The notes: generated by a model from the letters alone, not told the origin. Shown: positions 45,213 to 55,465, counted from the stretch's first letter. The stretch is 64,000 nucleotides of DNA from Vreelandella songnenensis (GCF_003002925.1 NZ_PVTK01000004.1:238547-302546); one strand, 5' to 3'. Program-made: numbers and translations.

Positions 45213-47537
45213 ATGGCCTCGCCACATCCGGACGCCCCAAAAGGCTCTACGGTACACGATCCCAAGGTTTTTGAGTATCACAACCCGGCAGGCGGCTGGG
45301 GCGCGCTCAAGGCGGTGGGCAAGCACCTGTTGCACAGCCGTTCAGCGGCGGCCAACGCGCGTTCGCTGTTCAAGCTCAACCAGCCCGATGGCTTCGACTG
45401 CCCGGGCTGCGCCTGGGGCGACCCCGAACACGGCTCCTCTTTCGAGTTCTGCGAAAACGGCGTCAAGGCGGTTACCTGGGAGGCCACTTCCAAGCGCGTC
45501 ACGCGGGATTTCTTTGCCAAGCATAGCGTCAGCGAGCTGAAGACCTGGGACGACTACCGGCTGGAGGATCAGGGCCGGCTGGTGGAACCCATGCGCTACA
45601 ACGCCGACACCGACCACTACGAGCCCATTGGCTGGGACGCGGCGCTGGATCTGCTGGCCGCGAAGCTCAAGGCGCTGCCCACCCCGGATGACGCGATCTT
45701 CTACACCTCGGGCAAGGCGGGTAATGAATCGGCCTACGTGTTTCAACTGCTGACGCGGCTTTACGGTACCAACAACCTGCCGGACTGCTCCAACATGTGC
45801 CATGAAGCCAGCGGCGTCGCCCTGGGTGAGGCGCTGGGCACCGGCAAGGGCAGCGTACGGCTGAAAGATTTCGAGCACGCCGAGGCGATCTTCGTGTTCG
45901 GCCAGAACCCCGGCACCAACCATCCGCGCATGCTGGGCACGCTGCGTGAGGCCGCCGAGCGCGGCGCTACCATCGTCAGCATCAATCCGCTGCGCGAGCG
46001 TGGGCTCGAGAAATTCGCCGATCCGCAAAAGCCGCTCGAGATGCTGCATAACGGTAGCCACCGGATCAGCTCGCACTATTTCTGCCCCAAGCTTGGCGGC
46101 GACATGGCGGTAGTGCGCGGCATGGCCAAGGCGCTGTTCGAGCGTGATGCCGCCGGCGACGACGTGCTGGACCACGCCTTCATGTCTGCTCACACCGCCG
46201 AGCTTGACGGCTACCGCGCCCTGGTGGAAGCCACCGCCTGGGAAACCCTGGAGGCGCAATCCGGGCTGAGCCGCGCCGAGATGGAAGAGGCCGCTGCGCT
46301 ATACGCCCGCTCCAAGGCAACGATCATCTGCTGGGCCATGGGGATTACCCAGCACGTGCACTCGGTGCCCACGGTGCGCGAAATCGTCAACCTGCTGCTG
46401 CTGTGCGGCAACCTGGGCAAGCTGGGCGCAGGCACTTCCCCGGTACGCGGGCACTCCAACGTGCAGGGCGACCGCACCATGGGCATTTTCGAGCAGCCTT
46501 CCGATGAGCTGTTGGACGCCCTGGAAGCCCGCTACGGCAAACCCATGCCCCGCGAACACGGCGTGGATTCCGTCGCCGCCGTACAGGCCATGCGCGATGC
46601 GCCGGGCAAGGTGTTCATCGGCCTGGCGGGCAACTTCACCCGCGCGATTTCCGATAGCCGGGTGACCGAAGCGGCCATGGCCCAGTGCCGCATGACGGCG
46701 TTCATCAGCACCAAGCTGAACCGAAGCCACCTGGTGACCGGCAAGGACGCGCTGATTCTTCCCTGCCTGGGGCGCACCGAGGTGGACCGCAACAAGGCCG
46801 GCAAGCCACAGCTGATCACCGTGGAGGACTCCATGAGCATGGTGCACGGCTCGGCGGGCATCAACCGCCCGGTGGACAAGGCCCTGCCTTCCGAGATCAC
46901 CATCCTGACCGGCCTGGCCGAGCGCCTGCTGGGCAGCGAGGTAGTGGATTGGGCGGCCATGCGCGAAGATTACGACGTGATTCGCGAACATATCGAAGCG
47001 GTGATCCCAGGCTTCGAGAACTTCAACGAACGCGTGCGCGAGCCCCGCGGTTTCTGGCTTGGCAACCCGGCGTTCGAGCTTAAGTTTCCTACCCAGAGCG
47101 GCAAGGCCGAGTTCTCCACCGCCGAGCTTCCGGGCCAGGTGATGCACCAGCAGATGACCACCCGCGAAGGCGGTTGGCTGACGCTTCAGACCATGCGTTC
47201 CCACGACCAGTACAACACCACGGTGTACGGCTACAACGACCGCTACCGCGGCATCGAAAACGGCCGCCAGGTGATTTTCCTGAACGCCGCGGACATCGTC
47301 CGGCTGGGCTTTGAAGCGGGGCAGTGGGTGAATCTGATTGGCGAATCCAGCGACGGCATCGAACGGCGGGTAGATGGCTTCAAGATCGTGGCCTACGAAA
47401 CCCCCGAAGGCTGTGCGGCGGCCTACTACCCGGAAACCAACCCGCTGATCCCGCTGGACCACAAGGGCGACCAGAGCCACACCCCGGCTTCCAAGTCGAT
47501 TGCCATCCGCCTGGAAGCCAGCGCCCGGATTGCCTGA
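45213..47537 (+). CDS. FdhF/YdeP-family molybdopterin oxidoreductase
   Basis: Predicted cytoplasmic molybdopterin enzyme of 774 residues related to formate dehydrogenase alpha subunits and E. coli YdeP, an acid-resistance-linked protein of unknown reaction. An N-terminal cysteine group (Cys63 and Cys66 in DCPGCAWGD, Cys80) probably binds an iron-sulfur cluster; Cys196 in SNMCHEASG is the likely Mo ligand in place of selenocysteine; the MPT-binding C-terminal domain begins around residue 655. The ATG at 45213 has GGAGA 4 nt upstream; the longer frame from 45153 is not needed. A small gene follows 2 nt after its stop. Confidence 0.88.
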   Translation: MASPHPDAPKGSTVHDPKVFEYHNPAGGWGALKAVGKHLLHSRSAAANARSLFKLNQPDGFDCPGCAWGDPEHGSSFEFCENGVKAVTWEATSKRVTRDFFAKHSVSELKTWDDYRLEDQGRLVEPMRYNADTDHYEPIGWDAALDLLAAKLKALPTPDDAIFYTSGKAGNESAYVFQLLTRLYGTNNLPDCSNMCHEASGVALGEALGTGKGSVRLKDFEHAEAIFVFGQNPGTNHPRMLGTLREAAERGATIVSINPLRERGLEKFADPQKPLEMLHNGSHRISSHYFCPKLGGDMAVVRGMAKALFERDAAGDDVLDHAFMSAHTAELDGYRALVEATAWETLEAQSGLSRAEMEEAAALYARSKATIICWAMGITQHVHSVPTVREIVNLLLLCGNLGKLGAGTSPVRGHSNVQGDRTMGIFEQPSDELLDALEARYGKPMPREHGVDSVAAVQAMRDAPGKVFIGLAGNFTRAISDSRVTEAAMAQCRMTAFISTKLNRSHLVTGKDALILPCLGRTEVDRNKAGKPQLITVEDSMSMVHGSAGINRPVDKALPSEITILTGLAERLLGSEVVDWAAMREDYDVIREHIEAVIPGFENFNERVREPRGFWLGNPAFELKFPTQSGKAEFSTAELPGQVMHQQMTTREGGWLTLQTMRSHDQYNTTVYGYNDRYRGIENGRQVIFLNAADIVRLGFEAGQWVNLIGESSDGIERRVDGFKIVAYETPEGCAAAYYPETNPLIPLDHKGDQSHTPASKSIAIRLEASARIA

Positions 47538-47539
47538 GC

Positions 47540-47848
47540 ATGCCTGATACCCCAGCGGATCGGCACCTGCAGCGCGCGCTCAACGCGCTGCAGGCCGACC
47601 ATCCCGAACTCGACCCGCTGGCGGCCCTGGTGCTGCTGGCGTTAGCGTCGTCACCTTCTTCTGAAAAAGGCGTTTCCAGCGCGCTGCTGGCCCGGCGCCT
47701 GGATATCGAACACGCCCTGATCCTCCGCGCCTGCACCACGCTTGAAGAGGCCGGTTGGGTCAGCACCCAACCGGCCGGTGGCGCCAGCCCGGCGCTGCGG
47801 GTGTGTTTGATCGCCAGTGCCGGAGATCAGCCAGGTCTGTCTCGCTGA
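47540..47848 (+). CDS. small winged-helix-like protein, companion of the YdeP-type gene
   Basis: Protein of 102 residues I do not recognise by name. It is mostly helical; LDPLAALVLLALASS, GVSSALLARRLDIEHALIL and CTTLEEAGWVST read like a MarR-type winged helix (helix, recognition helix, wing), suggesting a small DNA-binding or protein-binding module. The ATG lies 2 nt after the oxidoreductase stop (TGAGCATG), so translation is probably coupled. Candidate roles are a regulator of the operon or an enzyme-maturation partner; neither is shown. The region 47849-48083 after it has no gene. Confidence 0.7.
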   Translation: MPDTPADRHLQRALNALQADHPELDPLAALVLLALASSPSSEKGVSSALLARRLDIEHALILRACTTLEEAGWVSTQPAGGASPALRVCLIASAGDQPGLSR

Positions 47849-47936
47849 ACAGAGCCTTCGCTTTATGGCGCCTGGGCTGGCATAGGTGTCAAACCTTTGC
47901 CAGCCTGCAGGAAAGGATTTCAATTAACGCTTAAGC

Positions 47937-47963
47937 TCAAGTTTTAAAAGGTTGCGCCGAAAG
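47937..47963 (+). promoter_or_regulatory. sigma-28-like promoter candidate for cheZ
   Basis: TCAAGTTT, eleven bases, GCCGAAAG matches the FliA consensus at 13 of 16 positions with the correct spacer, about 120 nt before cheZ. A second -10-like GCCGATAC lies at 48009 but has no -35 partner. Given the clear FliA sites of the other motility genes here, the first is the better candidate. Confidence 0.6.
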
Positions 47964-48083
47964 TAGTACTAGACGTGAACGCGTAATGTCTCGCTGTCTG
48001 AAACCCTAGCCGATACGTGTATTGATGGCCCTCAAATCATCAACAGCGACATTCAACAAGATTGCTTCAATTAAAGGATTGTC

Positions 48084-48767
48084 ATGAGCACGGTTAACAA
48101 CGCCCACAACACGACCATGCCGTCGGTGCTGGGCAAAAAAGACAGCAATGATGAGATGGTGCATCGTATCGGCCATCTTACGCGCCTGCTGCGGGACAGC
48201 ATGAAAGAGCTTGGCCTGGATCAGCAGATCAGCCAGGCGGCGCAGGCGATACCCGATGCCAATGACCGGCTCAACTATGTGGCCTCGATGACGGAACAGG
48301 CGGCGGAGCGGGCCTTGAATGCCGTCGAGCGCGCGCAACCCGTGCAAGACAGCCTCGAGGAAGAGGGCGCTGCTCTCAACAAGCGCTGGCAGGCAGCGGC
48401 GGCGCTGGCCGTCGTGGAAAGCGATCCTTCGCTCATCAAGGATACACAGCACTACTTGAGCGATTCGCTTCCAGGTGCGACTAGCGCCACGCAGAAAGAA
48501 CTGCTTGAAATCATGATGGCCCAGGACTTCCAGGATCTTACCGGCCAGGTGATCAAGAAGATGATAGAGGTCATCCGGCTTATTGAAGAGCACCTTGTTC
48601 AAGTGCTGGTGGACAACGTGCCTAACGTCACCGATGGCGTGAGCATTGAAGATAACCGCGACGAGCACGCCAAGCTGCGCAATGGCCCGCAGGTGCGTGA
48701 AGGCAAGACTGACGCGGTGTCAGGGCAGGATCAGGTCGACGACTTGCTGGATGAACTCGGCTTCTGA
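48084..48767 (+). CDS. cheZ: chemotaxis protein phosphatase CheZ
   Basis: Dephosphorylates CheY-P to reset the flagellar motor signal. The 227-residue protein has the long helical hairpin, the catalytic segment AQDFQDLTGQVIKKM with Asp151 and Gln155 in the places of E. coli Asp143 and Gln147, and the C-terminal CheY-docking helix QVDDLLDELGF. It is normally beside cheY; here it stands alone between a molybdopterin-enzyme operon and dxs. AAGGA precedes the ATG. A sigma-28-like promoter is about 120 nt upstream. Confidence 0.94.
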   Translation: MSTVNNAHNTTMPSVLGKKDSNDEMVHRIGHLTRLLRDSMKELGLDQQISQAAQAIPDANDRLNYVASMTEQAAERALNAVERAQPVQDSLEEEGAALNKRWQAAAALAVVESDPSLIKDTQHYLSDSLPGATSATQKELLEIMMAQDFQDLTGQVIKKMIEVIRLIEEHLVQVLVDNVPNVTDGVSIEDNRDEHAKLRNGPQVREGKTDAVSGQDQVDDLLDELGF

Positions 48768-48883
48768 GCAGGCCTCTCTCGCCTTTGTGCCTTGTGATGG
48801 CCGCCCACACCAGGGCGGCGTTCGGTTTCCTGCTGATGATTGCGCTTGCCGGTCAGCCGAGGTCTTGGCTTTTTACATGACGA

Positions 48884-50794
48884 CTAGGGCAAGCGCTGGC
48901 GAATAGCCGCCTCGATGCCTTCGGCATCCAGCCCGCAGTCGTGGAGCAGCTCTTCCGGGGAGCCGTGTTCCACGAACTCGTCCGGCAGGCCGAGGTTCAG
49001 CACTTCGATCTGTACGCCTTCAGCGTGTAACAGCTCGTTGACGGCGCTGCCCGCGCCGCCGGCAATCGCATTCTCTTCCAGTGTGATCAGAAGCTCATGC
49101 TCATCGGCGGCGTGCAGTACCGCGTCGCGGTCCAGCGGCTTGATCGAGCGCATGTTGATATGCGTGGCGTTCAGGCGCTCGGCGACCTCGGCGGCGGGGC
49201 CGTTCAGGCTGCCAAACGCCAGCAGGGCGATGCGCACGCCCTCACCGGTCGCTTCGCGGCGTACTTCCGCCTTGCCGATGGGCAGGGCGTCCAGATGCGT
49301 GGGGATCTCCACGCCGGGGCCGGTGCCGCGCGGGTAGCGTACCGCCGTGGGGCCGGGGTAGTGGTAGGCCGCACTCAGCATGGCGCGGCACTCGGCTTCA
49401 TCGGCAGGCGCCAGAATCACCATGCCCGGCACGCAACGTAAAAAGGAGAGGTCCATGCTGCCGTGGTGGGTGGGGCCGTCTTCGCCCACAAGACCTGCCC
49501 GGTCGATGGCAAAGGTAACGTCCAGGTTCTGCACCGCCACGTCGTGTATCAACTGGTCATAGCCGCGCTGCAGGAAGGTCGAGTAGATCGCCACCACCGG
49601 CTTCATGCCTTCGCAGGCCATGCCGGCGGCCAGCGTGACCGCGTGCTGCTCGGCAATCGCCACGTCGAAGTAGCGCGCCGGGTACTCCTTGGAAAACCGC
49701 ACCAGATCCGAGCCTTCACGCATGGCGGGAGTAATGCCCATCAGGCGCGGGTCGCTTTCGGCCATGTCGCACAGCCAGTCGCCGAACACGTTGCAGTACT
49801 TTTTCCGGGGGGCGCTGGGGGCCTTGGGTGGCGGGGTGGGCGTTCTGCGGGTCTTTTCCAGCTTGGTAATGGCGTGATAGCCGATCTGGTCCGCCTCGGC
49901 GGGCAAGAAGCCCTTGCCCTTGCAGGTCTTGATATGCAGAAACTGCGGGCCTTTTACATCGCGTAAATTGGTCAGCGTTTCAGTGAGCGCTTCAAGATCG
50001 TGGCCGTCGATGGGGCCAATGTAGTGAAAGCCCATCTCCTCGAACAGCGTAGCGGGGCTGACCATGCCTTTCATGTGCTCTTCGGTGCGTTTGGCAATTT
50101 CCAGCGCGCCGGGCAGATGAGAGAGCACTTTCTTGCCCTCTTCCCGCATTTTCAGGTAGGGCTTGCTCGACATCATCCGGGCGAGGTACGTCGCAAGGCC
50201 GCCCACGTTTTCCGAGATCGACATCTCGTTGTCGTTGAGCACGACCAGCATGTTGGCATGGGTGTGGCCGGCGTGGGCCAGCGCCTCGAAGGCCATGCCG
50301 GCGGTCAGCGCGCCGTCGCCGATAATTGCACACACGCGGCGGTGTTCGCCCTTGGCCTGGGCGGCCAGCGCCATGCCAAGCGCGGCTGAGATCGAGGTGC
50401 TGGAGTGGCCCACGCCGAAGGTGTCGTACTCGGATTCGGCGCGGCGTGGAAAGGCGGCCAGGCCGTTTTGCTGGCGAATGCCCAGCATCGCCTCGCGGCG
50501 CCCGGTGAGAATCTTGTGCGGGTAGGCCTGATGACCAACGTCCCACACCAGGCGGTCCTTGGGCGTATGAAAGGCATGATGCAGAGCCACGGAGAGCTCC
50601 ACCACGCCCAGGCCTGCGCCGAAGTGGCCCCCGGAAACGCCCACGCTATAAAGAAGGTAGGCGCGCAGCTCGTCGGCCAGTTGGGCCAGCTGCCGGGCAT
50701 TCATGGCCCGCAGCGCCGAAGGATGGTCAAAGGAGTCGAGCAGCGGCGTTGCCGGGCGCTCGCGGGGAATCTCGTCGAACAGCTTCATGGGCAT
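48884..50794 (-). CDS. dxs: 1-deoxy-D-xylulose-5-phosphate synthase
   Basis: Thiamine-diphosphate enzyme that condenses pyruvate and glyceraldehyde 3-phosphate, the entry step of the MEP isoprenoid pathway. The 636-residue protein has [19 protein letters not shown], the ThDP motif [15 protein letters not shown], and the transketolase-type second domain with [18 protein letters not shown]. The ATG directly follows the ispA stop codon; a second ATG is two codons in. Last gene of xseB-ispA-dxs. Confidence 0.95.
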   Translation of the reverse strand: MPMKLFDEIPRERPATPLLDSFDHPSALRAMNARQLAQLADELRAYLLYSVGVSGGHFGAGLGVVELSVALHHAFHTPKDRLVWDVGHQAYPHKILTGRREAMLGIRQQNGLAAFPRRAESEYDTFGVGHSSTSISAALGMALAAQAKGEHRRVCAIIGDGALTAGMAFEALAHAGHTHANMLVVLNDNEMSISENVGGLATYLARMMSSKPYLKMREEGKKVLSHLPGALEIAKRTEEHMKGMVSPATLFEEMGFHYIGPIDGHDLEALTETLTNLRDVKGPQFLHIKTCKGKGFLPAEADQIGYHAITKLEKTRRTPTPPPKAPSAPRKKYCNVFGDWLCDMAESDPRLMGITPAMREGSDLVRFSKEYPARYFDVAIAEQHAVTLAAGMACEGMKPVVAIYSTFLQRGYDQLIHDVAVQNLDVTFAIDRAGLVGEDGPTHHGSMDLSFLRCVPGMVILAPADEAECRAMLSAAYHYPGPTAVRYPRGTGPGVEIPTHLDALPIGKAEVRREATGEGVRIALLAFGSLNGPAAEVAERLNATHINMRSIKPLDRDAVLHAADEHELLITLEENAIAGGAGSAVNELLHAEGVQIEVLNLGLPDEFVEHGSPEELLHDCGLDAEGIEAAIRQRLP

Positions 50795-51685
50795 CTAGTG
50801 GTCGCGCTCGATCATGTAGTGGGCTAGTGCGGCCAGAGGGGCAGCTTGCTCGCCTAACGGCGCAAGTGCGGCAATGGCCTCGTCAATCAGGGTTTGCGCC
50901 TTGTGCTGCGCACCTTCAAGCCCCAGAAGGCTTGGGTAGGTCGGCTTGGCGCGGGCGGCATCGGCGCCGGATGTCTTGCCGAGCGTGGCGGTATCGCCGG
51001 TCACATCGAGCACATCGTCATGAATCTGGAAGGCTAGACCAATGGCGCGCGCGTAGCGAGTCAATGCGTCCAAACGCGGGTCAGTGTCATCGACGGCCAC
51101 CAGCCCGCCCAGGCGCACGGCGGCGACAATCAGCGCGCCGGTCTTGTGAGCGTGCATGTGGGCAAGCGCATCAACGTCCGGGTGGCCGCCCACGGCGGCC
51201 AGATCAAGCGCCTGGCCTGCCACCATGCCGGCGCGGCCCGAGGCAGTGGCCAGGGTCATGATCAGACTGCCCAGGCGTGGGTGGGCGGTGCGCGCCAGCA
51301 CTTCGAAGGCCAGCGTCTGCAGCGCATCGCCGGCCAGGATGGCGGTGGCTTCATCAAAGGCGATATGCACGGTGGGCTGGCCGCGGCGCAGGTCGTCATC
51401 GTCCATGGCGGGCAGGTCGTCATGAATCAGCGAGTAGGCGTGAATCAGCTCGATGGCGGCGGCCGGGGCGTCGAGGTCCGCATCGCGGGCGCCCAGCGCG
51501 CGGCCCGCCAGGTAGACCAGCAGCGGGCGCAGGCGCTTGCCCCCCACCAGCAGGCCGTGGCGCATGGCGTCATCAAGCCGGGGCACCACGGCGTGTTCAT
51601 CAAACAGGGCGTTCAAGGCCGCATCGACCCGGGCGTTGCTGGCCTGGCGCAGGGCGGTGAGCGAAGCCGCTTGGGGGGCTACCAT
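50795..51685 (-). CDS. ispA: farnesyl diphosphate synthase
   Basis: Prenyltransferase of 296 residues that condenses isopentenyl diphosphate with dimethylallyl and geranyl diphosphates. First aspartate-rich motif in LIHDDLPAMDDDDLRRGQPT (DDLPAMDDDDLRRG), second in FQIHDDVLDVTGD. It overlaps xseB by 7 nt and abuts dxs, so the three are translated from one transcript, linking exonuclease VII and isoprenoid synthesis as in many gammaproteobacteria. Confidence 0.95.
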   Translation of the reverse strand: MVAPQAASLTALRQASNARVDAALNALFDEHAVVPRLDDAMRHGLLVGGKRLRPLLVYLAGRALGARDADLDAPAAAIELIHAYSLIHDDLPAMDDDDLRRGQPTVHIAFDEATAILAGDALQTLAFEVLARTAHPRLGSLIMTLATASGRAGMVAGQALDLAAVGGHPDVDALAHMHAHKTGALIVAAVRLGGLVAVDDTDPRLDALTRYARAIGLAFQIHDDVLDVTGDTATLGKTSGADAARAKPTYPSLLGLEGAQHKAQTLIDEAIAALAPLGEQAAPLAALAHYMIERDH

Positions 51686-51966
51686 GGGGGCGTCTCCTTG
51701 GCTTCGTCGGCGTCATCCGCGGGGGCTTCATCGCTTTCGAAAGGAGCCACGCTCAGGCGGCCGTCGCTGTCTTCGCTCAGCGCGCGAACCTTGAGCTCGG
51801 CGCTGTCCAGGCGCTGCTGGGCATCGCGGGTCAGCCGCACGCCCTGTTCGAAGGCGCCCAGCGCATCTTCCAATGAGAGCTCGCCTGACTCCAGGCGTTC
51901 TACGATGGTTTCCAGCTGTTCAACCGTGGCCGCAAAATCCTGCGGTGAGGGTGTGGTATCGCTCAT
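51679..51966 (-). CDS. xseB: exodeoxyribonuclease VII small subunit
   Basis: Small subunit of the single-strand exonuclease; several copies bind XseA. The 95-residue protein has the conserved DFAATVEQLETIVERLESGE and SLEDALGAFEQGVRLTRDAQ helices, followed by a longer than usual acidic tail (about 25 residues rich in Asp, Glu and Ala). First gene of the operon. The 255 nt upstream to serA have no gene. Confidence 0.93.
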   Translation of the reverse strand: MSDTTPSPQDFAATVEQLETIVERLESGELSLEDALGAFEQGVRLTRDAQQRLDSAELKVRALSEDSDGRLSVAPFESDEAPADDADEAKETPPW

Positions 51967-52221
51967 TGGTCACTGCCTACTGTTTTCTGGCGCCCAAACA
52001 AGGCCGCGTGTGCCCGCCACTCAAACGCACAGTATACACCGAGGCCAGGGGGTGGCGTCTTCCCCTGCCGGTTTTCCGGGGCACTTGCACTGCTTTCATC
52101 TTGAGAACGCAGACATTTCATCCGCTTGGCTCGGCTCGTTGGAGATGCGATGTGCTACTATACGGCCTTCCCGTGAACCGATACACGGCGCACGCCGCCG
52201 ACCATAGAGGTTGATTCAGCC

Positions 52222-53466
52222 ATGGCTAAAACGTCCCTGGACAAGAGCAAGATCAAGATCCTGCTACTCGAGGGCGTCCACCAAAGCGCGGTGGACAATT
52301 TTCACAATGCCGGATATGAAAATATCGAGCATTTGGCGACATCGCTCGATGAAGCATCGCTGATCGACAAGATTCGCGACGTGCATTTCATCGGTATCCG
52401 CTCGCGTACCCAGCTCAATGAGCGGGTGTTTGCCGCAGCGGAAAAACTGGTCGGCGTTGGCTGTTTCTGTATCGGTACCAATCAGGTAGACCTGGAGGCG
52501 GCGTTGAAGCGCGGTATCGCCGTGTTCAACGCGCCTTACTCCAACACCCGTTCGGTAGCTGAACTGGTGCTTGCCGAGGCGATCATGCTGCTGCGCGGTA
52601 TTCCGGAGAAAAACGCCCGGGCCCACCAGGGCGGCTGGCTGAAATCCGCCAGCAACTCCCACGAAGCGCGGGGCAAGACCCTGGGAATCGTGGGCTATGG
52701 CAGCATTGGCGCGCAGCTCTCGGTGCTGGCCGAGTCTCTGGGCTTCAACGTCATCTATTTCGACAGCATCACCAAGCTGGGCATGGGTAACGCAAGCCAG
52801 GTAGGCAGCCTTGCCGAGCTGCTGGAGCGCTCTGACGTGGTCAGCCTGCACGTGCCGGATCTGCCGTCCACCCGCTGGATGATCGGTGCCAAGGAAATTG
52901 CCGCCATGAAGCCCGGCGCGATCTTCATCAACGCTTCGCGCGGCAGTGTCGTGGAAATCGAGCCGCTGGCCGATGCGATCAAGTCAGGGCATCTGAACGG
53001 CGCCGCCATTGACGTCTTCCCGGTGGAGCCCAAGGGCAACAACGAAGAGTTCGAGAGCCCGCTGCGCGGCCTGGAAAACGTGATCCTGACGCCGCACATC
53101 GGCGGTTCGACCCTGGAAGCCCAGGAGAACATCGGCATCGAAGTGGCCGAGAAGCTGATCACCTACTCCGACAACGGCACGACCATCACCTCGGTCAACT
53201 TCCCGGAAGTGGCGCTGCCCGCGCACCCGGACAAGCACCGCTTGCTGCACATCCACGACAACGTGCCCGGCGTGCTTTCCCAGATCAACCGCGTGCTGTC
53301 GGAAAACGGCATCAACATCTCCGGCCAGTACCTGCAGACCAATGACAAGGTCGGCTACGTGGTCATCGACGTGGACAAGGCCTATGGCCCCCAGGCGCTT
53401 GAAGCGCTGAAGCAGGTCGAACACACGCTGAAGATCCGCACGCTTTTCTCGTCACACAACAGCTGA
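52222..53466 (+). CDS. serA: D-3-phosphoglycerate dehydrogenase
   Basis: First enzyme of serine synthesis: oxidises 3-phosphoglycerate with NAD. The 414-residue protein has a substrate domain, an NAD domain with GIVGYGSIGAQL, the catalytic Arg/Glu/His set (NASRGSVVEIE, the Glu in DVFPVEPKG, TPHIGGSTLEAQ), and a C-terminal ACT domain (about 340-414) that gives serine feedback inhibition. It resembles E. coli SerA in length. A strong terminator follows. Confidence 0.95.
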   Translation: MAKTSLDKSKIKILLLEGVHQSAVDNFHNAGYENIEHLATSLDEASLIDKIRDVHFIGIRSRTQLNERVFAAAEKLVGVGCFCIGTNQVDLEAALKRGIAVFNAPYSNTRSVAELVLAEAIMLLRGIPEKNARAHQGGWLKSASNSHEARGKTLGIVGYGSIGAQLSVLAESLGFNVIYFDSITKLGMGNASQVGSLAELLERSDVVSLHVPDLPSTRWMIGAKEIAAMKPGAIFINASRGSVVEIEPLADAIKSGHLNGAAIDVFPVEPKGNNEEFESPLRGLENVILTPHIGGSTLEAQENIGIEVAEKLITYSDNGTTITSVNFPEVALPAHPDKHRLLHIHDNVPGVLSQINRVLSENGINISGQYLQTNDKVGYVVIDVDKAYGPQALEALKQVEHTLKIRTLFSSHNS

Positions 53467-53498
53467 TAGAGCGACGATAGAAAAGCGCAGCGCTACAG

Positions 53499-53528
53499 AA
53501 AACGGCCCCTCATTAGAGGGGCCGTTTT
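53499..53528. terminator. bidirectional terminator between serA and pirin gene
   Basis: AAAACGGCCCCTC and GAGGGGCCGTTTT form a perfect 13-bp stem with a 4-nt ATTA loop. The A-run on one side and T-run on the other let it serve both convergent genes. Confidence 0.92.
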
Positions 53529-53554
53529 GCTTGGCAGATAAAGCGGGGCTGCCA

Positions 53555-54244
53555 TCAGGCCAGATCAAACAGCAGCACTTCGCTTGCGTCCTTGCCGGTG
53601 ACGCTTAGGCGCTCACCGGGCTCGAATGCCGCCGCATCGCCGGCACCCAGGCGTTCGCCGTTGACCTCGACCGCTCCTTTCACCACGTGCAGCCAGGCGT
53701 GCCGCGTGGCGGGTGTTTCGGCGTGCTCGCCAGCGGCAAACAGGCCGGCATACAGGTTGACGTCCTGGTTGATGCTGACCGAATCCTCGCGGCCGTCCTG
53801 AGATACCACCAGGCGCCACTGGCTCTGGCGGCGGGCGGCGGGAAAGGCTTTCTGTTCGTAGCTGGGGGCGATGCCGAGCGCCTGGGGCTCGATCCATATC
53901 TGCAGAAAGTGCAGGCCGTTTTCGCGCGAGTGGTTGAACTCGCTGTGCACGACGCCCGTGCCCGCCGACATGCGCTGCACATCGCCCGGGCGCATGATCT
54001 CGCCGTTACCCATGTTGTCCTTGTGCTCCATCTCGCCTTCCAGCACGTAGGAGATGATCTCCATGTCGCGGTGGGAGTGGGCGCCAAAGCCATGGCCACC
54101 GGCCACGCGGTCTTCATTGATCACTCGCAGGGCGCGAAAGCCCATGTGCCTGGGGTCCATGTAGTTGGCAAACGAGAACGTATGGTAGGAGCGCAGCCAG
54201 CCGTGGTCGGCGTAGCCGCGCTCGTCGGCGCGACGAATCTTCAT
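53555..54244 (-). CDS. pirin family protein (YhhW-like)
   Basis: Bicupin of 229 residues; relatives such as E. coli YhhW have quercetinase activity in vitro, while the physiological role is unclear. The metal-binding N-terminal cupin contains GFGAHSHRDMEIISYVLEGEM in part (HSHRDMEI) and the later histidine in GTGVVHSEFNHS. The ATG at 54244 has GGGAG upstream; the longer frame to 54280 adds 12 unlikely residues. Confidence 0.9.
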   Translation of the reverse strand: MKIRRADERGYADHGWLRSYHTFSFANYMDPRHMGFRALRVINEDRVAGGHGFGAHSHRDMEIISYVLEGEMEHKDNMGNGEIMRPGDVQRMSAGTGVVHSEFNHSRENGLHFLQIWIEPQALGIAPSYEQKAFPAARRQSQWRLVVSQDGREDSVSINQDVNLYAGLFAAGEHAETPATRHAWLHVVKGAVEVNGERLGAGDAAAFEPGERLSVTGKDASEVLLFDLA

Positions 54245-54469
54245 GGGGTGCTCCCGATAAAATTGAAGGAATAAACGCAATATACGCGCGAACGCGCGCC
54301 GCGTGGGGTGAAGGTTTCTGCACGGTGGCGTCGATTAAATCGACGCTTTTTCAAGCTGAGGTGACCTGCGTCAACGTGCCAGGATTCAAGCGCTGCGCGG
54401 TTTGCGCTAGACTGTGCGCGTTTATCAACCCGGTCCGCCCTTTACGGGGGCGACTACCTGGAGCCCTAC

Positions 54470-55465
54470 ATGTCTGCACCTGTTTCTGAAACAGTCCCAA
54501 CTGCTATCTCAAGCACTATCTCTGAATCTGGCGATACGCCGCGCATTGTGGTGGCGGCGCTGTATAAATTCGTCACCCTGAACGACTTCGAGGCGCTGCG
54601 CGAGCCGCTTCGCCAGACCATGGTCGATAACGATGTCAAAGGCACTCTGCTGCTTGCCAAAGAGGGCATCAACGGCACGGTGGCCGGTACCCGCGAAGGT
54701 ATCGATGCCCTGCTTGCCTGGCTGAGTGCTGACCCGCGCTTGACCGATATCGATCACAAAGAATCGTTTTGTGACGAAACGCCGTTCTACCGCACCAAGG
54801 TCAAGCTCAAGAAAGAGATCGTGACCCTTGGCGTGCCGGGCATCGACCCCAACGACACCGTGGGCACCTACGTCGAGCCGGAAAACTGGAACGACGTGAT
54901 CTCCGACCCGGAAGTGCTGGTCATCGATACCCGCAATGATTACGAAGTGGCGATTGGCAGCTTCGAAGGCGCAGTTGACCCCAAGACCACCACCTTCCGC
55001 GAGTTTCCGGAGTACGTGCGCGAGCAGTTTGATCCTGAGAAGCACAAGAAGGTCGCCATGTTCTGCACCGGCGGCATCCGCTGCGAAAAGGCTTCCAGCT
55101 TCATGCTCAAGGAAGGGTTCGAGGAGGTTTATCACCTCAAGGGCGGCGTGCTGAACTACCTGGAGAAGGTGCCCGAGGAGCAGTCGCTGTGGCGTGGCGA
55201 GTGTTTCGTGTTTGATAACCGGGTAGCGGTGCGCCACGACCTGAGCGAAGGCTCCTTTGAACAGTGCCACGCCTGCCGCATGCCAATTTCTGAGGAAGAC
55301 ATGCAGTCCAGCGCCTATGAGCCGGGCATCAGCTGCCCGCACTGCATCGATTCGCTACCCGAAAAGACCCGCGCCGCCGCCCGCGAGCGCCAGCGTCAGA
55401 TCGAGCTTGCCAAGGCGCGCGGCGAGCCGCATCCGTTGGGTTACAACCATCGCGAAAAGGCCTGA
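54470..55465 (+). CDS. trhO: tRNA uridine(34) hydroxylase / rhodanese-domain protein
   Basis: TrhO (formerly YceA, UPF0176) makes 5-hydroxyuridine at tRNA position 34 using oxygen. The 331-residue protein has an N-terminal acylphosphatase-like domain ([17 protein letters not shown]), a rhodanese domain with active cysteine in [12 protein letters not shown], and a C-terminal zinc-type cysteine set (CHACRMP and CPHC). The first 20 residues are a Ser/Thr-rich extension not usual in the family, so a later start is conceivable. Confidence 0.92.
   Translation: MSAPVSETVPTAISSTISESGDTPRIVVAALYKFVTLNDFEALREPLRQTMVDNDVKGTLLLAKEGINGTVAGTREGIDALLAWLSADPRLTDIDHKESFCDETPFYRTKVKLKKEIVTLGVPGIDPNDTVGTYVEPENWNDVISDPEVLVIDTRNDYEVAIGSFEGAVDPKTTTFREFPEYVREQFDPEKHKKVAMFCTGGIRCEKASSFMLKEGFEEVYHLKGGVLNYLEKVPEEQSLWRGECFVFDNRVAVRHDLSEGSFEQCHACRMPISEEDMQSSAYEPGISCPHCIDSLPEKTRAAARERQRQIELAKARGEPHPLGYNHREKA

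Noticed and set aside
46299..47480. 393-codon open frame antisense to the YdeP-type gene
   Set aside because: Mirror frame of a conserved enzyme, no recognisable domain and no ribosome-binding site.
47324..47539. Longer N-terminus for the small gene at 47540
   Set aside because: It would overlap the oxidoreductase coding end by 214 nt in another frame; the ATG at 47540 sits just past the stop, as expected for a coupled gene.
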